A stretch of DNA of 64,000 bases from Kushneria sinocarnis (GCF_003633775.1 NZ_RBIN01000004.1:62001-126000), one strand, 5' to 3'; positions 27,858 to 37,898 are shown, counted from the stretch's first letter. The notes: a model not told the origin generated them from the letters alone. A program made the numbers and translations.

Positions 27858-28355
27858 TCAACGCTCCCATCTAATATCTTGTTTAACAAAATTGGCAGGG
27901 TTTCCGGCGATGATACAGTTTTTCCGTGAAGCTTTTATTTACAAAAGAACAAGCTCCTATAACGCATTCGGCTGGGATAAATACCCCTTCGGAAACAAAA
28001 ACTCTTGCGCCAATCCAAACCTTGTCTCCAATAACCACATCGGCAGGAAGGTTTAAACGATTATCATTATCCCATTCGTAAATTTTGTTTACATCAGTTG
28101 ATCTTATTTCAATTTCTCTGGAAAACATACAATCACTGCCAATGGTTACATCTTTTTCTCTAGCCAAGATATAGATACCAGCAGTAGTTGTATTTTCTCC
28201 TGTAACAACTTTTTTCCCTTACCAGTTATTAATACATGACCAGATAACCTTACGTTATCACCAATCATAAGCTGGCAGTCGCTACCCTTGAAGTTTATTT
28301 TGACATTCTTTAAATGGACATTATCACCAATAATTAATTTATTGTTTTCAAACAT
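27858..28355 (-). pseudogene. frameshifted hexapeptide-repeat acyltransferase
   Basis: A left-handed beta-helix acyltransferase (LbetaH, CysE/LacA/NodL group) spread over two shifted frames. The first part runs from the ATG at 28355 (KLIIGDNVHLKNV, IGDNVRLSGH) and continues, after a -1 shift at GGAAAAAAG (about 28218-28226), with TGENTTTAGIYI, IGSDCMFSREIEIRSTD and DVVIGDKVWIGARV. A second shift at an A-run (about 27929) turns the expected NCIIAGNPA ending into a premature stop at 27883; the ancestral stop is the TGA at 27858. The first site is a perfect A-AAA-AAG slippery heptamer. The N-terminus also looks short. Most likely a decayed first gene of the operon. Confidence 0.75.
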
Positions 28356-28795
28356 CAGCTCTACTTTGCCTTGTGTTCTTACAACACTTCAATACCAAAA
28401 TAATTATTCCATAATTAAATATTTTACCCCAGCTCTTTTCCAGCTGCCCCTTTTCTTGTATTTCTCCTTTGCATATACCTCCCGATTTTTTATGCAAATT
28501 GATCTTGCATTTGGCATATCAATCGTTCCTGTTAATTTTGACCATCCTTACGTTCATTGAAGTCATCTCCATATTATTAAATTCACTTTTCGATTTTGCC
28601 CTTATTATCAATCTTTTAGGCACAACATTTACAAGCGTGAAAGCCACATATTACAGATGTTCCCTAATAAGAAAAAGGGATAAAAATAGACTATCACTTA
28701 CAGCAGGTACTTATGCCCAGGCATGCTCCTGCTTTCCAGCAGCTCTACTATTTCGTGGGGGCTGAATTTTTCATTTTTAACATTATCACACAAGT
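28356..28795 (-). other. AT-rich leader between JUMPstart and the first capsule gene
   Basis: About 440 bp with no supported gene. It should be the transcribed 5' leader of the capsule operon, downstream of the ops site. It may also contain the lost 5' end of the acyltransferase relict. Confidence 0.45.
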
Positions 28796-28840
28796 ATGCT
28801 ACCGCCCGGGAATTAAAACCGGGCAATTTCCAGAACCCTG
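28796..28840 (-). promoter_or_regulatory. JUMPstart element with ops site (RfaH recruitment)
   Basis: On the minus strand CAGGGTTCTGGAAATTG is followed, after an inverted repeat CCCGGTTTTAATTCCCGGG-like spacer, by GGCGGTAGCAT at 28806-28796. GGCGGTAGC is the ops core bound by the elongation complex and RfaH, and the upstream part resembles the JUMPstart consensus that precedes capsule and O-antigen operons. It points into the capsule operon. The matching promoter should lie at about 28841-28960; TTGCAT and TTTACA 17 bases apart near 28910-28880 are a weak candidate. Confidence 0.72.
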
Positions 28841-29071
28841 AGCAATCTATTAGGCGCCATTTCATTATGCCGAGCACAGTGTAAAGGCGACCGTTGGCAG
28901 GCATGCAATTCTACGCAAATGCTGTGCTAACGGGCTACTGTTACTGTTGACCAATACGACAGTGGTAGCCCTCTGGTAAGAACTATTAATGAATAGCGAT
29001 ACATTTCCGCCTATAAATATTTACCAAAACCATCAATAACTATCTATCGATAGCTTTATTTCACCACTCTA
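28841..29071. other. intergenic, probable capsule promoter region
   Basis: No gene seen. It separates the end of the GT4 gene from the JUMPstart element and contains a short perfect palindrome, CTATCGATAG, near 29043-29052. Confidence 0.35.
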
Positions 29072-29100
29072 CAAAAAAGCTATGCCGGTAGGAATAGCTT
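29072..29100 (-). terminator. intrinsic terminator of the GT4 gene
   Basis: On the minus strand AAGCTAT (29100-29094) pairs with ATAGCTT (29083-29077) around the loop TCCTACCGGC and is followed by TTTTTG. It lies about 35 bases past the stop at 29134 and isolates that gene from the capsule operon. Confidence 0.7.
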
Positions 29101-29133
29101 ATCAAGCGTGTTCAGGAACAAACCGCCCACCGC

Positions 29134-30354
29134 TTACAACTTGCCCAAATCCGATCCTATAGCTGAGGCAGACTTTATAAAATCCATCAGCTGATCGCCA
29201 TAGCGCGTGAGGTTCTGCTCCCGTTCGAGCTGCTCTCTGGCGTGCCGACCGATCCTGCGGCGCTGCTCGGGGTCGTGGGCCCATTCGATCAGCTTTCGGG
29301 CAGCCTCTTCGGGATCAAGCACCCGCGCAGTCACAAGGTCATTGTCGCTGGGTGAGAACACTTCATCCGGCCCCTGTACGCAGAGCTCACCGTATCTGGC
29401 GAGCGCGCTTCTCGGGCGGGTCGGTTCGAGGATGGCGCCATTCCCGGCATCCTGTAACGCTTCGGGCAGGCCATCCACATTGCTGACGATGGCCGGTACG
29501 CCATAGGCGATTGCTTCCTGGGCCACCAGCCCGAAGGGTTCGCGCCACGAGGGGCAGATGAAAGCGTCGAGCCCGGTGTAAAACGCCGACATGTCATTGA
29601 CCAGCCCGCAGAACCGCACGTTGTCCTGCAGCTGCCACCGATTGACCCAGTCGCGCAGCACGGGCTCAAGCGGCCCCTCCCCTGCAATCCACAGCTCGGC
29701 CTCGGGCAGCTCATTGTGTACGGCCCGAAAGGTTTCAAGCGCGACCATCGGTGCCTTCAGCCCTTTCAGCCGCCCGGCAAACCCCAGGCGAAAGCGGCCT
29801 TCAGGGTGCTCGGCATGGCACTCTGGCACTTCAATGGCATTGTGAAGGGTCAGGGCCGGCACGCTCTCCGCCAGCCCGCAGCGCAGCTGAAGCATCCGAT
29901 AGGCCGCGTGGGAGACCGCCACAACCCCGGAGAGGAGCTGCAGATAGTCATCCACCTCGCGTGTTCGGGTCGCCGTCCAGGCGGTGCCGTGCTCGTAATG
30001 AAAGACCGGGTGATCATCCAGCATCGCAAGCGGGTTGCCGGCCAGCTTGTTCCAGACAAGAATGGCCTGCGGGTCCACGCGCTCGATCAGCTTCTTCTGA
30101 TATCGCGCCCGTACCCCGAACAGCTCGGGCAGCTTGAAGGATGAAGGCCCTTTTATGCTGTGGATGGGATGCCCCTTTGAGGTGAGCGCCTCGCGCAGAA
30201 ACGGGTGTACCTGCTCGGTCTGCAGCAATACATCCAGCGACATGGCGCGTTTGTATTCGGAGACAAACCGAAGAAAATAGCGCTCAACACCCCCGAGGTT
30301 TTTCAGGCTGACAAGGTGAGCCATTCTGGGCGGCAATGATGGGTCGTTGCTCAT
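29134..30354 (-). CDS. GT4-family glycosyltransferase
   Basis: A 406-residue GT-B fold retaining glycosyltransferase. The N-terminal domain starts with a short Ser/Pro stretch then MAHLVSLKNLGGVERYF; the acceptor-side FHYEHGTAW lies near residue 118. The nucleotide-sugar domain has GFAGRLKGLKAP near 190, LWIAGEGPLE near 218 and the EX7E motif in REPFGLVAQEAIAYG near 270. It acts in the cytoplasm, probably on lipopolysaccharide or capsule core sugars. A second possible start is the internal Met before AHLVSL; neither has a strong ribosome binding site. Its GC content is normal for the genome, unlike the capsule island next to it. Confidence 0.8.
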   Translation of the reverse strand: MSNDPSLPPRMAHLVSLKNLGGVERYFLRFVSEYKRAMSLDVLLQTEQVHPFLREALTSKGHPIHSIKGPSSFKLPELFGVRARYQKKLIERVDPQAILVWNKLAGNPLAMLDDHPVFHYEHGTAWTATRTREVDDYLQLLSGVVAVSHAAYRMLQLRCGLAESVPALTLHNAIEVPECHAEHPEGRFRLGFAGRLKGLKAPMVALETFRAVHNELPEAELWIAGEGPLEPVLRDWVNRWQLQDNVRFCGLVNDMSAFYTGLDAFICPSWREPFGLVAQEAIAYGVPAIVSNVDGLPEALQDAGNGAILEPTRPRSALARYGELCVQGPDEVFSPSDNDLVTARVLDPEEAARKLIEWAHDPEQRRRIGRHAREQLEREQNLTRYGDQLMDFIKSASAIGSDLGKL

Positions 30355-30597
30355 TGGGTGTTTACCGGCCTGGGCCTGAGGCTGATTGGTTCGTCATACT
30401 GTATCATGAGGATTGCATGAGACACCTGCCGAAGGCAGTTTTTACCAGCCGGTTATTCGAACGAAAGTGCTTTCGTGCCCGCCGAGCCCTCTCACTGCTG
30501 AACACTGCCTACATTCGTTACAACCTGCCCGATTTCGAGCCGCACCCTGATGAGCCTTGTGCTGCTCGCCCCTCTACCCCGCCCCACGCCCTCGAAC
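30355..30597. other. intergenic
   Basis: No supported gene. A plus-strand frame of about 97 codons spans 30336-30629, but it has no recognisable content and runs into the glyA terminator. Confidence 0.4.
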
Positions 30598-30625
30598 TGA
30601 AAAAGCCGCACGGGGTGCGGCTTTC
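30598..30625 (-). terminator. intrinsic terminator of glyA
   Basis: On the minus strand AAGCCGCA pairs with TGCGGCTT around a CCCCG loop and is followed by TTTTCAG. It lies 55 bases downstream of the glyA stop. Confidence 0.75.
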
Positions 30626-30679
30626 ATGAAGGCGCGTTCGCGGCCGAACGCTCCCTGAGGCTGGCGTGCGGCGGCGCGC

Positions 30680-31942
30680 TCAGGAATAGACCGGCAGCCG
30701 CTTGCAGATCGCCTCGACCTGCTCCTGTACCTGCCGCTCGGCCGCGCTGCTGTCGCCCTGCTGCATGGCATCGAGGATGTCGCAGATCCAGCCGGCAAGA
30801 TCCCGGCACTCGGCTTCGCTGAAACCGCGCGTGGTCACGGCCGGCGTGCCGATGCGCAGCCCGGAGGTCACGAACGGGCTCTGCGGGTCGCCCGGTACCG
30901 CGTTCTTGTTGACGGTGATGTGCGCCCGGCCCAGTGCGGCATCGGCGTCCTTGCCGGTCAGGCCCTGCTTGACCAGCGAAAGCAGAAAGAGGTGATCCTC
31001 GGTGCCGCCGGAGACAACGTCGTAGCCGCGTTCGATGAACACGCCTGCCATGGCCTTGGCGTTGTCGACCACCTGCTGCTGATACTCGCGGAAGGCGGGG
31101 GCCAGCGCCTCCTTGAAGCAGACGGCCTTGCCGGCAATCACGTGCATCAGCGGGCCGCCCTGCTGCCCCGGGAACACCGCCGAGTTGAGCTTCTTGTAGA
31201 GGCTCTCATCGCCGTGATTGGAGAGGATCAGGCCGCCGCGCGGGCCGCGCAGTGTCTTGTGGGTGGTGGTGGTCACCACATGCGCGTGCTGAAGCGGGCT
31301 GGGGTAGACCCCGGCGGCAATCAACCCGGCGATGTGGGCCATGTCCACCACGAACCAGGCGCCCACCTCATCAGCAATGCTGCGAAAGCGTGCCCAGTCG
31401 ATGATCTGTGAATAGGCCGAGAAGCCGGCAATGATCATCTTCGGCTGATGTTCGCGCGCCAGTTGGGCCACTTCGTCATAGTCGATCAGCCCGGCATCGT
31501 TGAGGCCGTACTGCACGGCATTGTAGTGCTTCCCGGAGAAGCTGGGTTTGGCACCGTGGGTCAGATGGCCGCCGGCATCGAGGCTCATGCCGAGAATGGT
31601 GTCACCGGGGGAGACCAGCGCCTGGAAGACCGAGCTGTTGGCCTGCGAGCCGGAGTGCGGCTGCACGTTGGCATAGTCGCAGCCGAACAGTTCACAGGCG
31701 CGATCGATCGCCAGCTTCTCGACCTTGTCGACGTACTGGCAGCCGCCGTAGTAGCGCTTGTCCGGGTAGCCCTCGGCGTACTTGTTGGTCAGCTGCGAGC
31801 CCTGCGCCTGAATGACACGCGGGCTGGTGTAGTTCTCGGAGGCGATCAGCTCGATGTGAGCCTCCTGGCGGGCGTTTTCTTCCTCGATGGCCTGCCAGAG
31901 CGTGTCATCGAAACCGGCAATGGTCATGTCACGGGTGAACAT
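30680..31942 (-). CDS. glyA: serine hydroxymethyltransferase
   Basis: Interconverts serine and glycine with tetrahydrofolate as one-carbon carrier; a cytoplasmic PLP enzyme. At 420 residues it is full length. It shows [13 protein letters not shown] near residue 29, [10 protein letters not shown] near 60, [11 protein letters not shown] near 97, the PLP-lysine motif [16 protein letters not shown] near 225 and FPGQQGGPL near 257. GAGG lies 7 bases before the ATG. The enzyme also links to betaine/carnitine-derived glycine use, though the carnitine genes are 30 kb away. Confidence 0.97.
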   Translation of the reverse strand: MFTRDMTIAGFDDTLWQAIEEENARQEAHIELIASENYTSPRVIQAQGSQLTNKYAEGYPDKRYYGGCQYVDKVEKLAIDRACELFGCDYANVQPHSGSQANSSVFQALVSPGDTILGMSLDAGGHLTHGAKPSFSGKHYNAVQYGLNDAGLIDYDEVAQLAREHQPKMIIAGFSAYSQIIDWARFRSIADEVGAWFVVDMAHIAGLIAAGVYPSPLQHAHVVTTTTHKTLRGPRGGLILSNHGDESLYKKLNSAVFPGQQGGPLMHVIAGKAVCFKEALAPAFREYQQQVVDNAKAMAGVFIERGYDVVSGGTEDHLFLLSLVKQGLTGKDADAALGRAHITVNKNAVPGDPQSPFVTSGLRIGTPAVTTRGFSEAECRDLAGWICDILDAMQQGDSSAAERQVQEQVEAICKRLPVYS

Positions 31943-32007
31943 GGGCTAACCTCGGCAACAGGGGGAGAGTCGGCACGGTATTGCGCGAATTGGCTCGCGC
32001 GGCGGAA

Positions 32008-32040
32008 TTGAGCGCCATCATACACAAGGCCCTGCGGGGT
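32008..32040 (-). promoter_or_regulatory. possible glyA promoter (extended -10)
   Basis: On the minus strand TGTGTATGAT (around 32026-32017) has an extended -10 (TG-n-TATGAT) about 75 bases upstream of the glyA start. The -35 17 bases further (GTGAAA) is weak. Confidence 0.35.
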
Positions 32041-32098
32041 TTCACATGCGCATGCGTCATCGGGTTATTCAAAAGCGCTCAAGGGGGGCGGGCGTCCA

Positions 32099-32514
32099 TC
32101 GCGACTGAAGTCGCTCCTACAAAACCATTCGGTTTCTGCACCGCTGTGGGGTGTGGCCAGCATGGCTGAAGGGCGGCCTCAGACCATCGCGACTGAAGTC
32201 GCTCCTACAAAAACCATCCGGTTTGCTGCACCGCTGTGAAGTGTGGCAGCCAGCGTGGCTGCAGGGCGGCTTCAGACCATCGCGACTGAAGTCGCTCCTA
32301 CAAAAAACCATTCGGTTTCTGCACCGCTGTGGGGTGTGGCAGCCAGCGCCACTGTAGGAGCGGCTTCAGCCGCGAAGAAACATTCATACCTCAGCAGCGC
32401 CATCGCGACTGAAGTCGCTCCTACGAAACCATTCGGTTTCTGCAGCGCTGTGGAGTGTGGCAGCCAGCATGGCTGCAGGGGCAACCTCAGGCATCGCGAC
32501 TGAGTCGCTCCTGC
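32099..32514. repeat. REP cluster with ~90-bp spacer units
   Basis: Inverted REP cores lie at 32099-32120, 32187-32208, 32280-32301, 32403-32424 and 32494-32514 (the last lacks one base), and a forward core of the GCGGC/GCCGC type lies at 32354-32375. Units of about 90 bp share the spacer CCATTCGGTTTCTGCACCGC, then TGTGGCAGCCAGC and a GGCTGCAGGG segment. The region between glyA and the membrane protein gene holds nothing else that I can support. Confidence 0.92.
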
Positions 32515-32558
32515 AAAAACCACCTCGGCGTTCGGCAGGTCCGCCGATACCGTAAGGC

Positions 32559-33293
32559 TCAGGCAGTCACACGCTGACCGATCATCTGCCCCGCTGCGCC
32601 GATATGTTCGCCGGCGGGCGCCGCGTTGCGTTCCAGCGCAAAGCGCAGGGAAAGCGCGACATAGAGCGCCAGGCTCATCGCTACCAGCTCACCGCCATCC
32701 TCGAGCAGCACCCAGATCAGATCGCCCGGCAGGGCTTCATGCAGCATGTCCACCCCTACCCCGCACGCGACCAGCACCACTACCGCCATCATCAGGCGAT
32801 GCACGCCTCCCCGGTTGCTTCGATCCTCGAGCCAGTAGCCCAGCCCGATCAGCGGGAATATGACACCGGCGATCAGCAGCACGGAGAGTATCTCGCCCAG
32901 GTCCTGGGCACGCAGCCCGGCAGTTTCAGACAGGGCCAGCGACTGTACCAGCGTGTTGCCGAGATGCTCATGCAGGCTCATCGAGTCATCGAGCAGGAAG
33001 TAGGCAAACAGCAGCACCCATCCTGCGTACAGTTTCCAGGAGTGTTTCAGTGCCAGCCAGCCCAGCAGCAGGACGGTCCAGGCCATCTGGATATAGCCGA
33101 ACAGCTCCGCGTAACTACGATCACGGTCAATCGCCAGCATCGAGAACAGCGCCTTGCGCTCGCCGGGGTTACTGACCGAGAACAGCGAGTCGGGAAAGAA
33201 CCCTGCCGTATAAAAGACATGCAGCGCGATAAAGCCTGCATCCGTCAGCAGCAGTAGATAGAGAAACGCACGCACGCTTTCCCCGGAAGTCAT
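32559..33293 (-). CDS. conserved polytopic membrane protein, function unknown
   Basis: A 244-residue protein with six or seven hydrophobic segments (near residues 8-25, 62-80, 85-103, 130-150, 168-185 and 200-220). Charged residues at helix ends include LLDDSMSLHEHLGN near 105 and DMLHEALPGDLIW near 190, with several conserved-looking His/Asp/Glu that might bind a ligand or ion. AAGGGG lies 6 bases before the ATG. I do not recognise a family. It stands alone, with REP arrays of the same spacer type on each side. Confidence 0.65.
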   Translation of the reverse strand: MTSGESVRAFLYLLLLTDAGFIALHVFYTAGFFPDSLFSVSNPGERKALFSMLAIDRDRSYAELFGYIQMAWTVLLLGWLALKHSWKLYAGWVLLFAYFLLDDSMSLHEHLGNTLVQSLALSETAGLRAQDLGEILSVLLIAGVIFPLIGLGYWLEDRSNRGGVHRLMMAVVVLVACGVGVDMLHEALPGDLIWVLLEDGGELVAMSLALYVALSLRFALERNAAPAGEHIGAAGQMIGQRVTA

Positions 33294-33527
33294 GACGGCC
33301 CCTTTTGGTTCTTGGTTGTATAGACGAATACTCCCTGCAGATTCATGGGGAGCCATTGATTCACATAAGCTTCCCTTTATTGTCATCAAACTGACATATC
33401 AGTGTGTGCCGATCCGGATATCGGGGCGGCTGCGAGTCAGTTCGGCACAGTGCGGGAAAGAATGGCAGGCGTTTCAGGGTGAAGAAGGCAGTGATCGAAG
33501 GCGTGGAGAGTGGCGTTTCGGTCTGCA

Positions 33528-33790
33528 TCGCGACTGAAGTCGCTCCTACAGAACCATCCGGTTTGCTGCACCGCTGTGGAGTGTGGCAGCCAGCGTGGCT
33601 GCAGGGGCGGCTTCAGGCATCGCGACTGAAGTCGCTCCTGCAGAACCATTCGGTTTCTACACCGCTGTGGAGTGTGGCAGCCAGCGGGGCTGCAGGGCGG
33701 CTTCAGGCCATCGCGACTGAAGTCGCTCCTGCAAAACCATTCGGTTTCTGCACCGTTGTGGCGTGTGGCAGCCAGCACGGCTGCCAAACT
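33528..33790 (-). repeat. three-unit REP array, ~91-bp period
   Basis: Inverted REP cores at 33528-33549, 33620-33641 and 33711-33732, each followed by the same spacer family as the 32.1-kb cluster (ACCATTCGGTTTCTGCACCG, GTGTGGCAGCCAGC). The array ends at the stop of nhaD. The rest of 33294-33527 shows no gene. Confidence 0.92.
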
Positions 33791-35265
33791 CACCCCCCTA
33801 CGCTGAACAGGCTGCCGAGTTCGCCGGTGATCAACAGGTGGGTCATGATCGCGAGCACATAGCCCAGCGCGATGGCGGGGGTCCACTTGAGGTGCGAGAC
33901 GAAGGTGTACTTGCCCTTGGCCTGTCCCATCAGCGCCACGCCGGCGGCCGAGCCGACCGAGAGCAGACTGCCCCCTACCCCGGCGGTCAGGGTGATCAGC
34001 AACCACTGCGCCTTGTCCATGTCGGGCTCCATGTGCAGCACGGCGGCCATGATCGGGATGTTGTCCACGATGGCGGAGAGCGCGCCGATCAGCGAGTTGG
34101 CAATGGTCGGACCGAGCATGCCGTAGAGGAAGTTCGAGGTCACGCTCAGATAGCCGATGAAGCCGAGCCCGCTGACACACAGGATCACGCCGTAGAAGAA
34201 CAGCAGCGTATCCCACTCGGCATCGGCAATGTGGCCGAAGATGTTGAAGCGCTCGCGATCCTCGATGCGCCCGGCGCGCTCCTCGATCTTGACCGGGGTA
34301 TGTTCATCGGTCTGCTTCCACTGCTCGACCTGCGACTCCCAGCGCTCGTTGGTCTTCATCAGGTAGTACATGTAGAACTTGAGATAGCCGAGTCCCAGCA
34401 TCATGCCGAGGAAGGGCGGCAGGTGCAGCACCTGGTGGACCAGCACGGCGGTGATCACGGTGGCGATGAACAGCGCGATCACCCCCAGCGCGCCGCGGCG
34501 CATCGCCATCGACTCGCCGGTCGCCTCGGGCTTGCCGGCAGGCAGGAAGAAGTGCATGCACAGCGCCGGCACGATCACGTCGACCAGCGCCGCCGGGAAG
34601 AGCTCGAAGAAGCGGGCGAAGCCGAGCTGACCGGCCTGCCATACCATCAGCGTGGTGATATCGCCGAACGGGCTGAAGGCCCCGCCGGCGTTGGCCGCCA
34701 CCACGATGTTGACGCAGGAGATCGCCACGAAGCGCGGGCTGTCACGCCCCACTGCCAGCACCACGGCCGAGAGCACCAGCGCGGTGGTGAGGTTGTCGAG
34801 AAACGGCGAGAGAAAGAACGCCAGTGCGCCGGTGATCCAGAACAGCTTGCGATAGCTGTATTCGCGGCTGGTCAGCCAGTTGCGCAGGGCCTGAAAGACG
34901 TGACGGTCGGTCATGGTATTGACGTAGGTCATCGCCACCAGCAGGAACAGGAAGAGCTCGGTGAACTCTGCCAGACCATCGACCAGCGCCTCCTCCACGG
35001 CCGCCTGCTCACCGCCGTGCAGGGTATAGGTAAGCGCCACCAGCGCCCAGATGAGCCCCGCCGTGAACACGATCGGCTTGGACTTGCTCAGGTCGGTGAA
35101 CTCCTCGGTCGCCACCAGTATATAGGCGATCACGAACAGCACCAGGGCCAGTATCCCTTCCCAGCGGGCGGTCAGATCCATCGGTCCGGCGCTGGCCGCC
35201 AGCGCCATGGAAGGCATCAGCGCTGCCAGCAGCAGCACCATCACGGTCTGTATCGTTCGTCTCAT
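33790..35265 (-). CDS. nhaD: NhaD-type Na+/H+ antiporter
   Basis: Inner-membrane antiporter exporting Na+ (or Li+) in exchange for protons, common in halophiles and vibrios. The 491-residue protein has a signal-like N-terminal segment (MVLLLAALMPSMALA) and about twelve further hydrophobic segments. Family landmarks are ILVATEEFTDLSKSKPI near residue 50, FLSPFLDNLTTALVLS near 150, NAGGAFSPFGDITTLMVW near 190, and VDNIPIMAAVLHMEPDM near 395 with VGSAAGVALMG near 440. A cytoplasmic charged loop (about 300-340) contains EERAGRIEDRERF. The start at 35265 has only a weak ribosome binding site. It fits a salt-adapted lifestyle together with the osmolyte locus. Confidence 0.93.
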   Translation of the reverse strand: MRRTIQTVMVLLLAALMPSMALAASAGPMDLTARWEGILALVLFVIAYILVATEEFTDLSKSKPIVFTAGLIWALVALTYTLHGGEQAAVEEALVDGLAEFTELFLFLLVAMTYVNTMTDRHVFQALRNWLTSREYSYRKLFWITGALAFFLSPFLDNLTTALVLSAVVLAVGRDSPRFVAISCVNIVVAANAGGAFSPFGDITTLMVWQAGQLGFARFFELFPAALVDVIVPALCMHFFLPAGKPEATGESMAMRRGALGVIALFIATVITAVLVHQVLHLPPFLGMMLGLGYLKFYMYYLMKTNERWESQVEQWKQTDEHTPVKIEERAGRIEDRERFNIFGHIADAEWDTLLFFYGVILCVSGLGFIGYLSVTSNFLYGMLGPTIANSLIGALSAIVDNIPIMAAVLHMEPDMDKAQWLLITLTAGVGGSLLSVGSAAGVALMGQAKGKYTFVSHLKWTPAIALGYVLAIMTHLLITGELGSLFSVGG

Positions 35266-35414
35266 CGGTTTGCTCGTCGGAGAGTGGACGTCCTTTCCTG
35301 ACTGAATAACTGAACCCAGTCTTAAACACCAATCCCCCATGATGGCTCAATCAGGCGCCGAATTCGAACCCGATCGCCCCGCCGAGCCGATCATGCCGCT
35401 CGGGCGCCGGGGCT

Positions 35415-37898
35415 TCAGGCCTCGCCCAGCAGCTGCAGGCTGGCCATCGGCGCCTGACGGCGCAGCGGTCGCGAGAGCAGATAGCCGATGCTCCCGATCA
35501 GCAGCGCGCCGCCGGGCGGCAGCACCAGCCACAGCCAGAGGTGCCAGCGCGGCGCAAGATCGAGCCAGCCGGCGTAGAGCACGGCGGCAAGCCCCTCGGT
35601 CAGCGCGGCCCCCAGCAGGCCGCTGGCCAGCCCCAGCAGCACGAACTCGCTGGCCTGGGTGCGTGCCAGCTGGCGGTTGCCGGCGCCGAACACCCGCAGC
35701 AGCGCCCCCTCGTGCGCCCGGGCCGGCCGGCTGGCCGTCAGCGCGGCATACAAGACGGCAATGCCCGCCAGCAGCACCAGCCCCAGAATCAGCTCGATCG
35801 CCTGCGCCACCTGGCCGAGTAGGCTGCGCACCTGACCGAGAATGGCGTCGATATCCAAAAGCGAGACCGACGGGAAGCGCTGGATCACCGAGCCGAGCTG
35901 CTGCTGGGCGCGGTCATCCAGATAGAAGGAGGTGATGTAGGTGTGGCTGAACCCCTCCAGCGCCCCGGGCGGGAAGATCACGAAGAAGTTGGGCCTGAAC
36001 GACTCCCAGTTCACCTCGCGCAGGCTGGCAATGCGGCCGGTCACCTCCCGGCCGGCGACATCGAAGGTCAGGCGATCATCCAGCGCGAGCCCGAGATCCT
36101 CGGCAAAACCGCGTTCGACCGAGATCGGCGGCGGCGTGCGCTCGCCGGCTCCATCCCCGAACCATTCGCCGCTGACGATCGGGTTGTCCGCCGGCGGCTC
36201 GGCGCTCCAGGTGAGGTTGGTCTCGCGCTGCAGCTTGCCGTCGTTGCGCTCCTTTTCGGGCACCGCGTCACGCGCGGTCTCGCCGTTGATCGTCACCAGC
36301 CGGCCCCGCACGATGGGATAGGCCTGCGAGCGCTGATCGGTCAGCCGGTCAATGGCAGTGACGAACCCGTCGCGCTGGCTCGGCTGAATGTTGATCGCAA
36401 ACTGGTTGGGAGCATCCGCCGGCAGCTGATCCTGCCACTGGGTAATCAGATCGCTGCGCACCAGGGTAATCAGCGCCATCAGCGCGAAGGTGACCGCGAA
36501 GGCAAGGATCTGCCCCAGGCTCGAACTGCGCCGCCGGGCCAGCTGCCGCCCGCCGAGACGCACGTTCACCGGCAGGTGCGGGGTCAGCGCCAGCAGTGCG
36601 GTGAGCAGCGCCCGGGCGACCCACCACAGCACCGCCAGCGCCACCAGGCCGCCCAGCAGCAGCCCCAGCGAGAGCCGCAGATCGCCACTGTAGAGCCACA
36701 GCAGCGCGCCGAATACCAGACTCGCCACGGCCACGAGCAGCCAGCCGGCCGCAGGCAGCGGATCGAGCTCGCGCCGCAGCACCTTGAGCGCGCTCACCTG
36801 GCGCAGCCGCAGCAGCGTCGGGCCGGCAAAGCCGATCAGCACCGCCAGCGCCGTGAGTACCCCCAGCAGCAGCGGCACCGGCCCGGGCGGCGGCAGCTCC
36901 AGCGGCAGCAGCCGGGTCAGCAGCGCCAGCAGCGCCCACTGGCCGATCAGCCCCAGCACGGCCCCGCCGAGGGCGGCCAGCAGCGCCAGCAGGGCCAGCT
37001 GGGTGGCAAACAAACGCGCCAGCTGGCGCTGCCGGGCACCGAAGCAGCGCATCAGCGCGGCGGTGTCCAGATGCCGATCGACGTAGCGCCGGGTCGCCAT
37101 CGCGACCGCCACCCCGGCCAGCAGGACCGCCGCCAGCCCGGCCAGGCTGAGATATTTCTGCGAGCGCTCCAGCGCCCGGCCGATGCGCGGGCGGTCCTCG
37201 CGCACATCCATCACCCGGATGCCGCGATCACGCCACTGCTCGAGCTGGTCATCCAGCGCCGCCAGCTGGGCAGGCGTGCCCCTCGCCAGCATCCGGTAGG
37301 TCGCGCGCGAGCCGGGCTGGATCAGATGGGTGGCGGCCAGCTCGTGGCCGCTGAGCATCACCCGCGGATTGAAGTTGGCCAGCCCCACATCCTGATCCGG
37401 CTCCTGCACCACCCAGGCCGATACGGTAAAGCGCCGATCCCCCAGCGTGATCCGATCCCCCAGCGAGACATCGAGCGCCTGGCCGAGGCGCTGCTCGATC
37501 CAGACACTGCCCTGCTCCGGCAGGCCCTCGGCCGCCGTGCCGCCCTGCCCGCGATCGATCCGAACGGCGCCGTAGAGCGGGTAGCCGGGATTGACCGCCT
37601 TGAGGCTGGCGAGCTGAAAGCGGTCGCCGTGGCTCGCCATGGAGGCCGTGGTGAGCTGGGTGGTGACGCGCATGCCGGCCTCTTCGAGCGTCTCGCTGAT
37701 GCCGGGCTCGAAGGCGCTGCCCTTGACCAGCACCAGATCGCCCCCCAGCAGCTGCCCGGCCTGACGGCTCATGGCATGGTCCACCCGGTCGAGAAAGAAG
37801 CCGATCATGGTGGAAGCGGCCACGGCCAGCGTCAGCGCCAGCAGCAGGGCGCGCAGATCACGCCGCAGCCCTCGCCATGCCATCGCCAGGGTATTCAT
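35415..37898 (-). CDS. YbbP-like ABC transporter permease (FtsX/MacB family)
   Basis: An 827-residue permease with ten predicted membrane segments: one at residues 17-37, a large periplasmic domain (about 45-250), helices near 258-470 and the second FtsX half (helices near 695-815). [23 protein letters not shown] near residue 355 is the family loop after the first FtsX bundle. It overlaps by 4 bases the 3' end of the ATPase gene that should be its partner. That ATPase gene has lost its first half, so this permease has no intact partner here; the ATPase at 62680 belongs to a different pair. Proposed roles of YbbAP-type systems involve lipid-linked substrates in the envelope. Confidence 0.85.
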   Translation of the reverse strand: MNTLAMAWRGLRRDLRALLLALTLAVAASTMIGFFLDRVDHAMSRQAGQLLGGDLVLVKGSAFEPGISETLEEAGMRVTTQLTTASMASHGDRFQLASLKAVNPGYPLYGAVRIDRGQGGTAAEGLPEQGSVWIEQRLGQALDVSLGDRITLGDRRFTVSAWVVQEPDQDVGLANFNPRVMLSGHELAATHLIQPGSRATYRMLARGTPAQLAALDDQLEQWRDRGIRVMDVREDRPRIGRALERSQKYLSLAGLAAVLLAGVAVAMATRRYVDRHLDTAALMRCFGARQRQLARLFATQLALLALLAALGGAVLGLIGQWALLALLTRLLPLELPPPGPVPLLLGVLTALAVLIGFAGPTLLRLRQVSALKVLRRELDPLPAAGWLLVAVASLVFGALLWLYSGDLRLSLGLLLGGLVALAVLWWVARALLTALLALTPHLPVNVRLGGRQLARRRSSSLGQILAFAVTFALMALITLVRSDLITQWQDQLPADAPNQFAINIQPSQRDGFVTAIDRLTDQRSQAYPIVRGRLVTINGETARDAVPEKERNDGKLQRETNLTWSAEPPADNPIVSGEWFGDGAGERTPPPISVERGFAEDLGLALDDRLTFDVAGREVTGRIASLREVNWESFRPNFFVIFPPGALEGFSHTYITSFYLDDRAQQQLGSVIQRFPSVSLLDIDAILGQVRSLLGQVAQAIELILGLVLLAGIAVLYAALTASRPARAHEGALLRVFGAGNRQLARTQASEFVLLGLASGLLGAALTEGLAAVLYAGWLDLAPRWHLWLWLVLPPGGALLIGSIGYLLSRPLRRQAPMASLQLLGEA

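Noticed and set aside
27854-27889. TTG at 27889 as the kdsD start
   Set aside because: It lies inside the acyltransferase relict without a ribosome binding site; the GTG at 27856 has GGGAG at proper distance.
30336-30629. A 97-codon plus-strand frame between the GT4 gene and glyA
   Set aside because: No ribosome binding site, no recognisable content and it runs through the glyA terminator.
33763-35301. Plus-strand reading frame of about 510 codons
   Set aside because: Antisense shadow of nhaD, low-complexity His/Gln/Arg-rich product.
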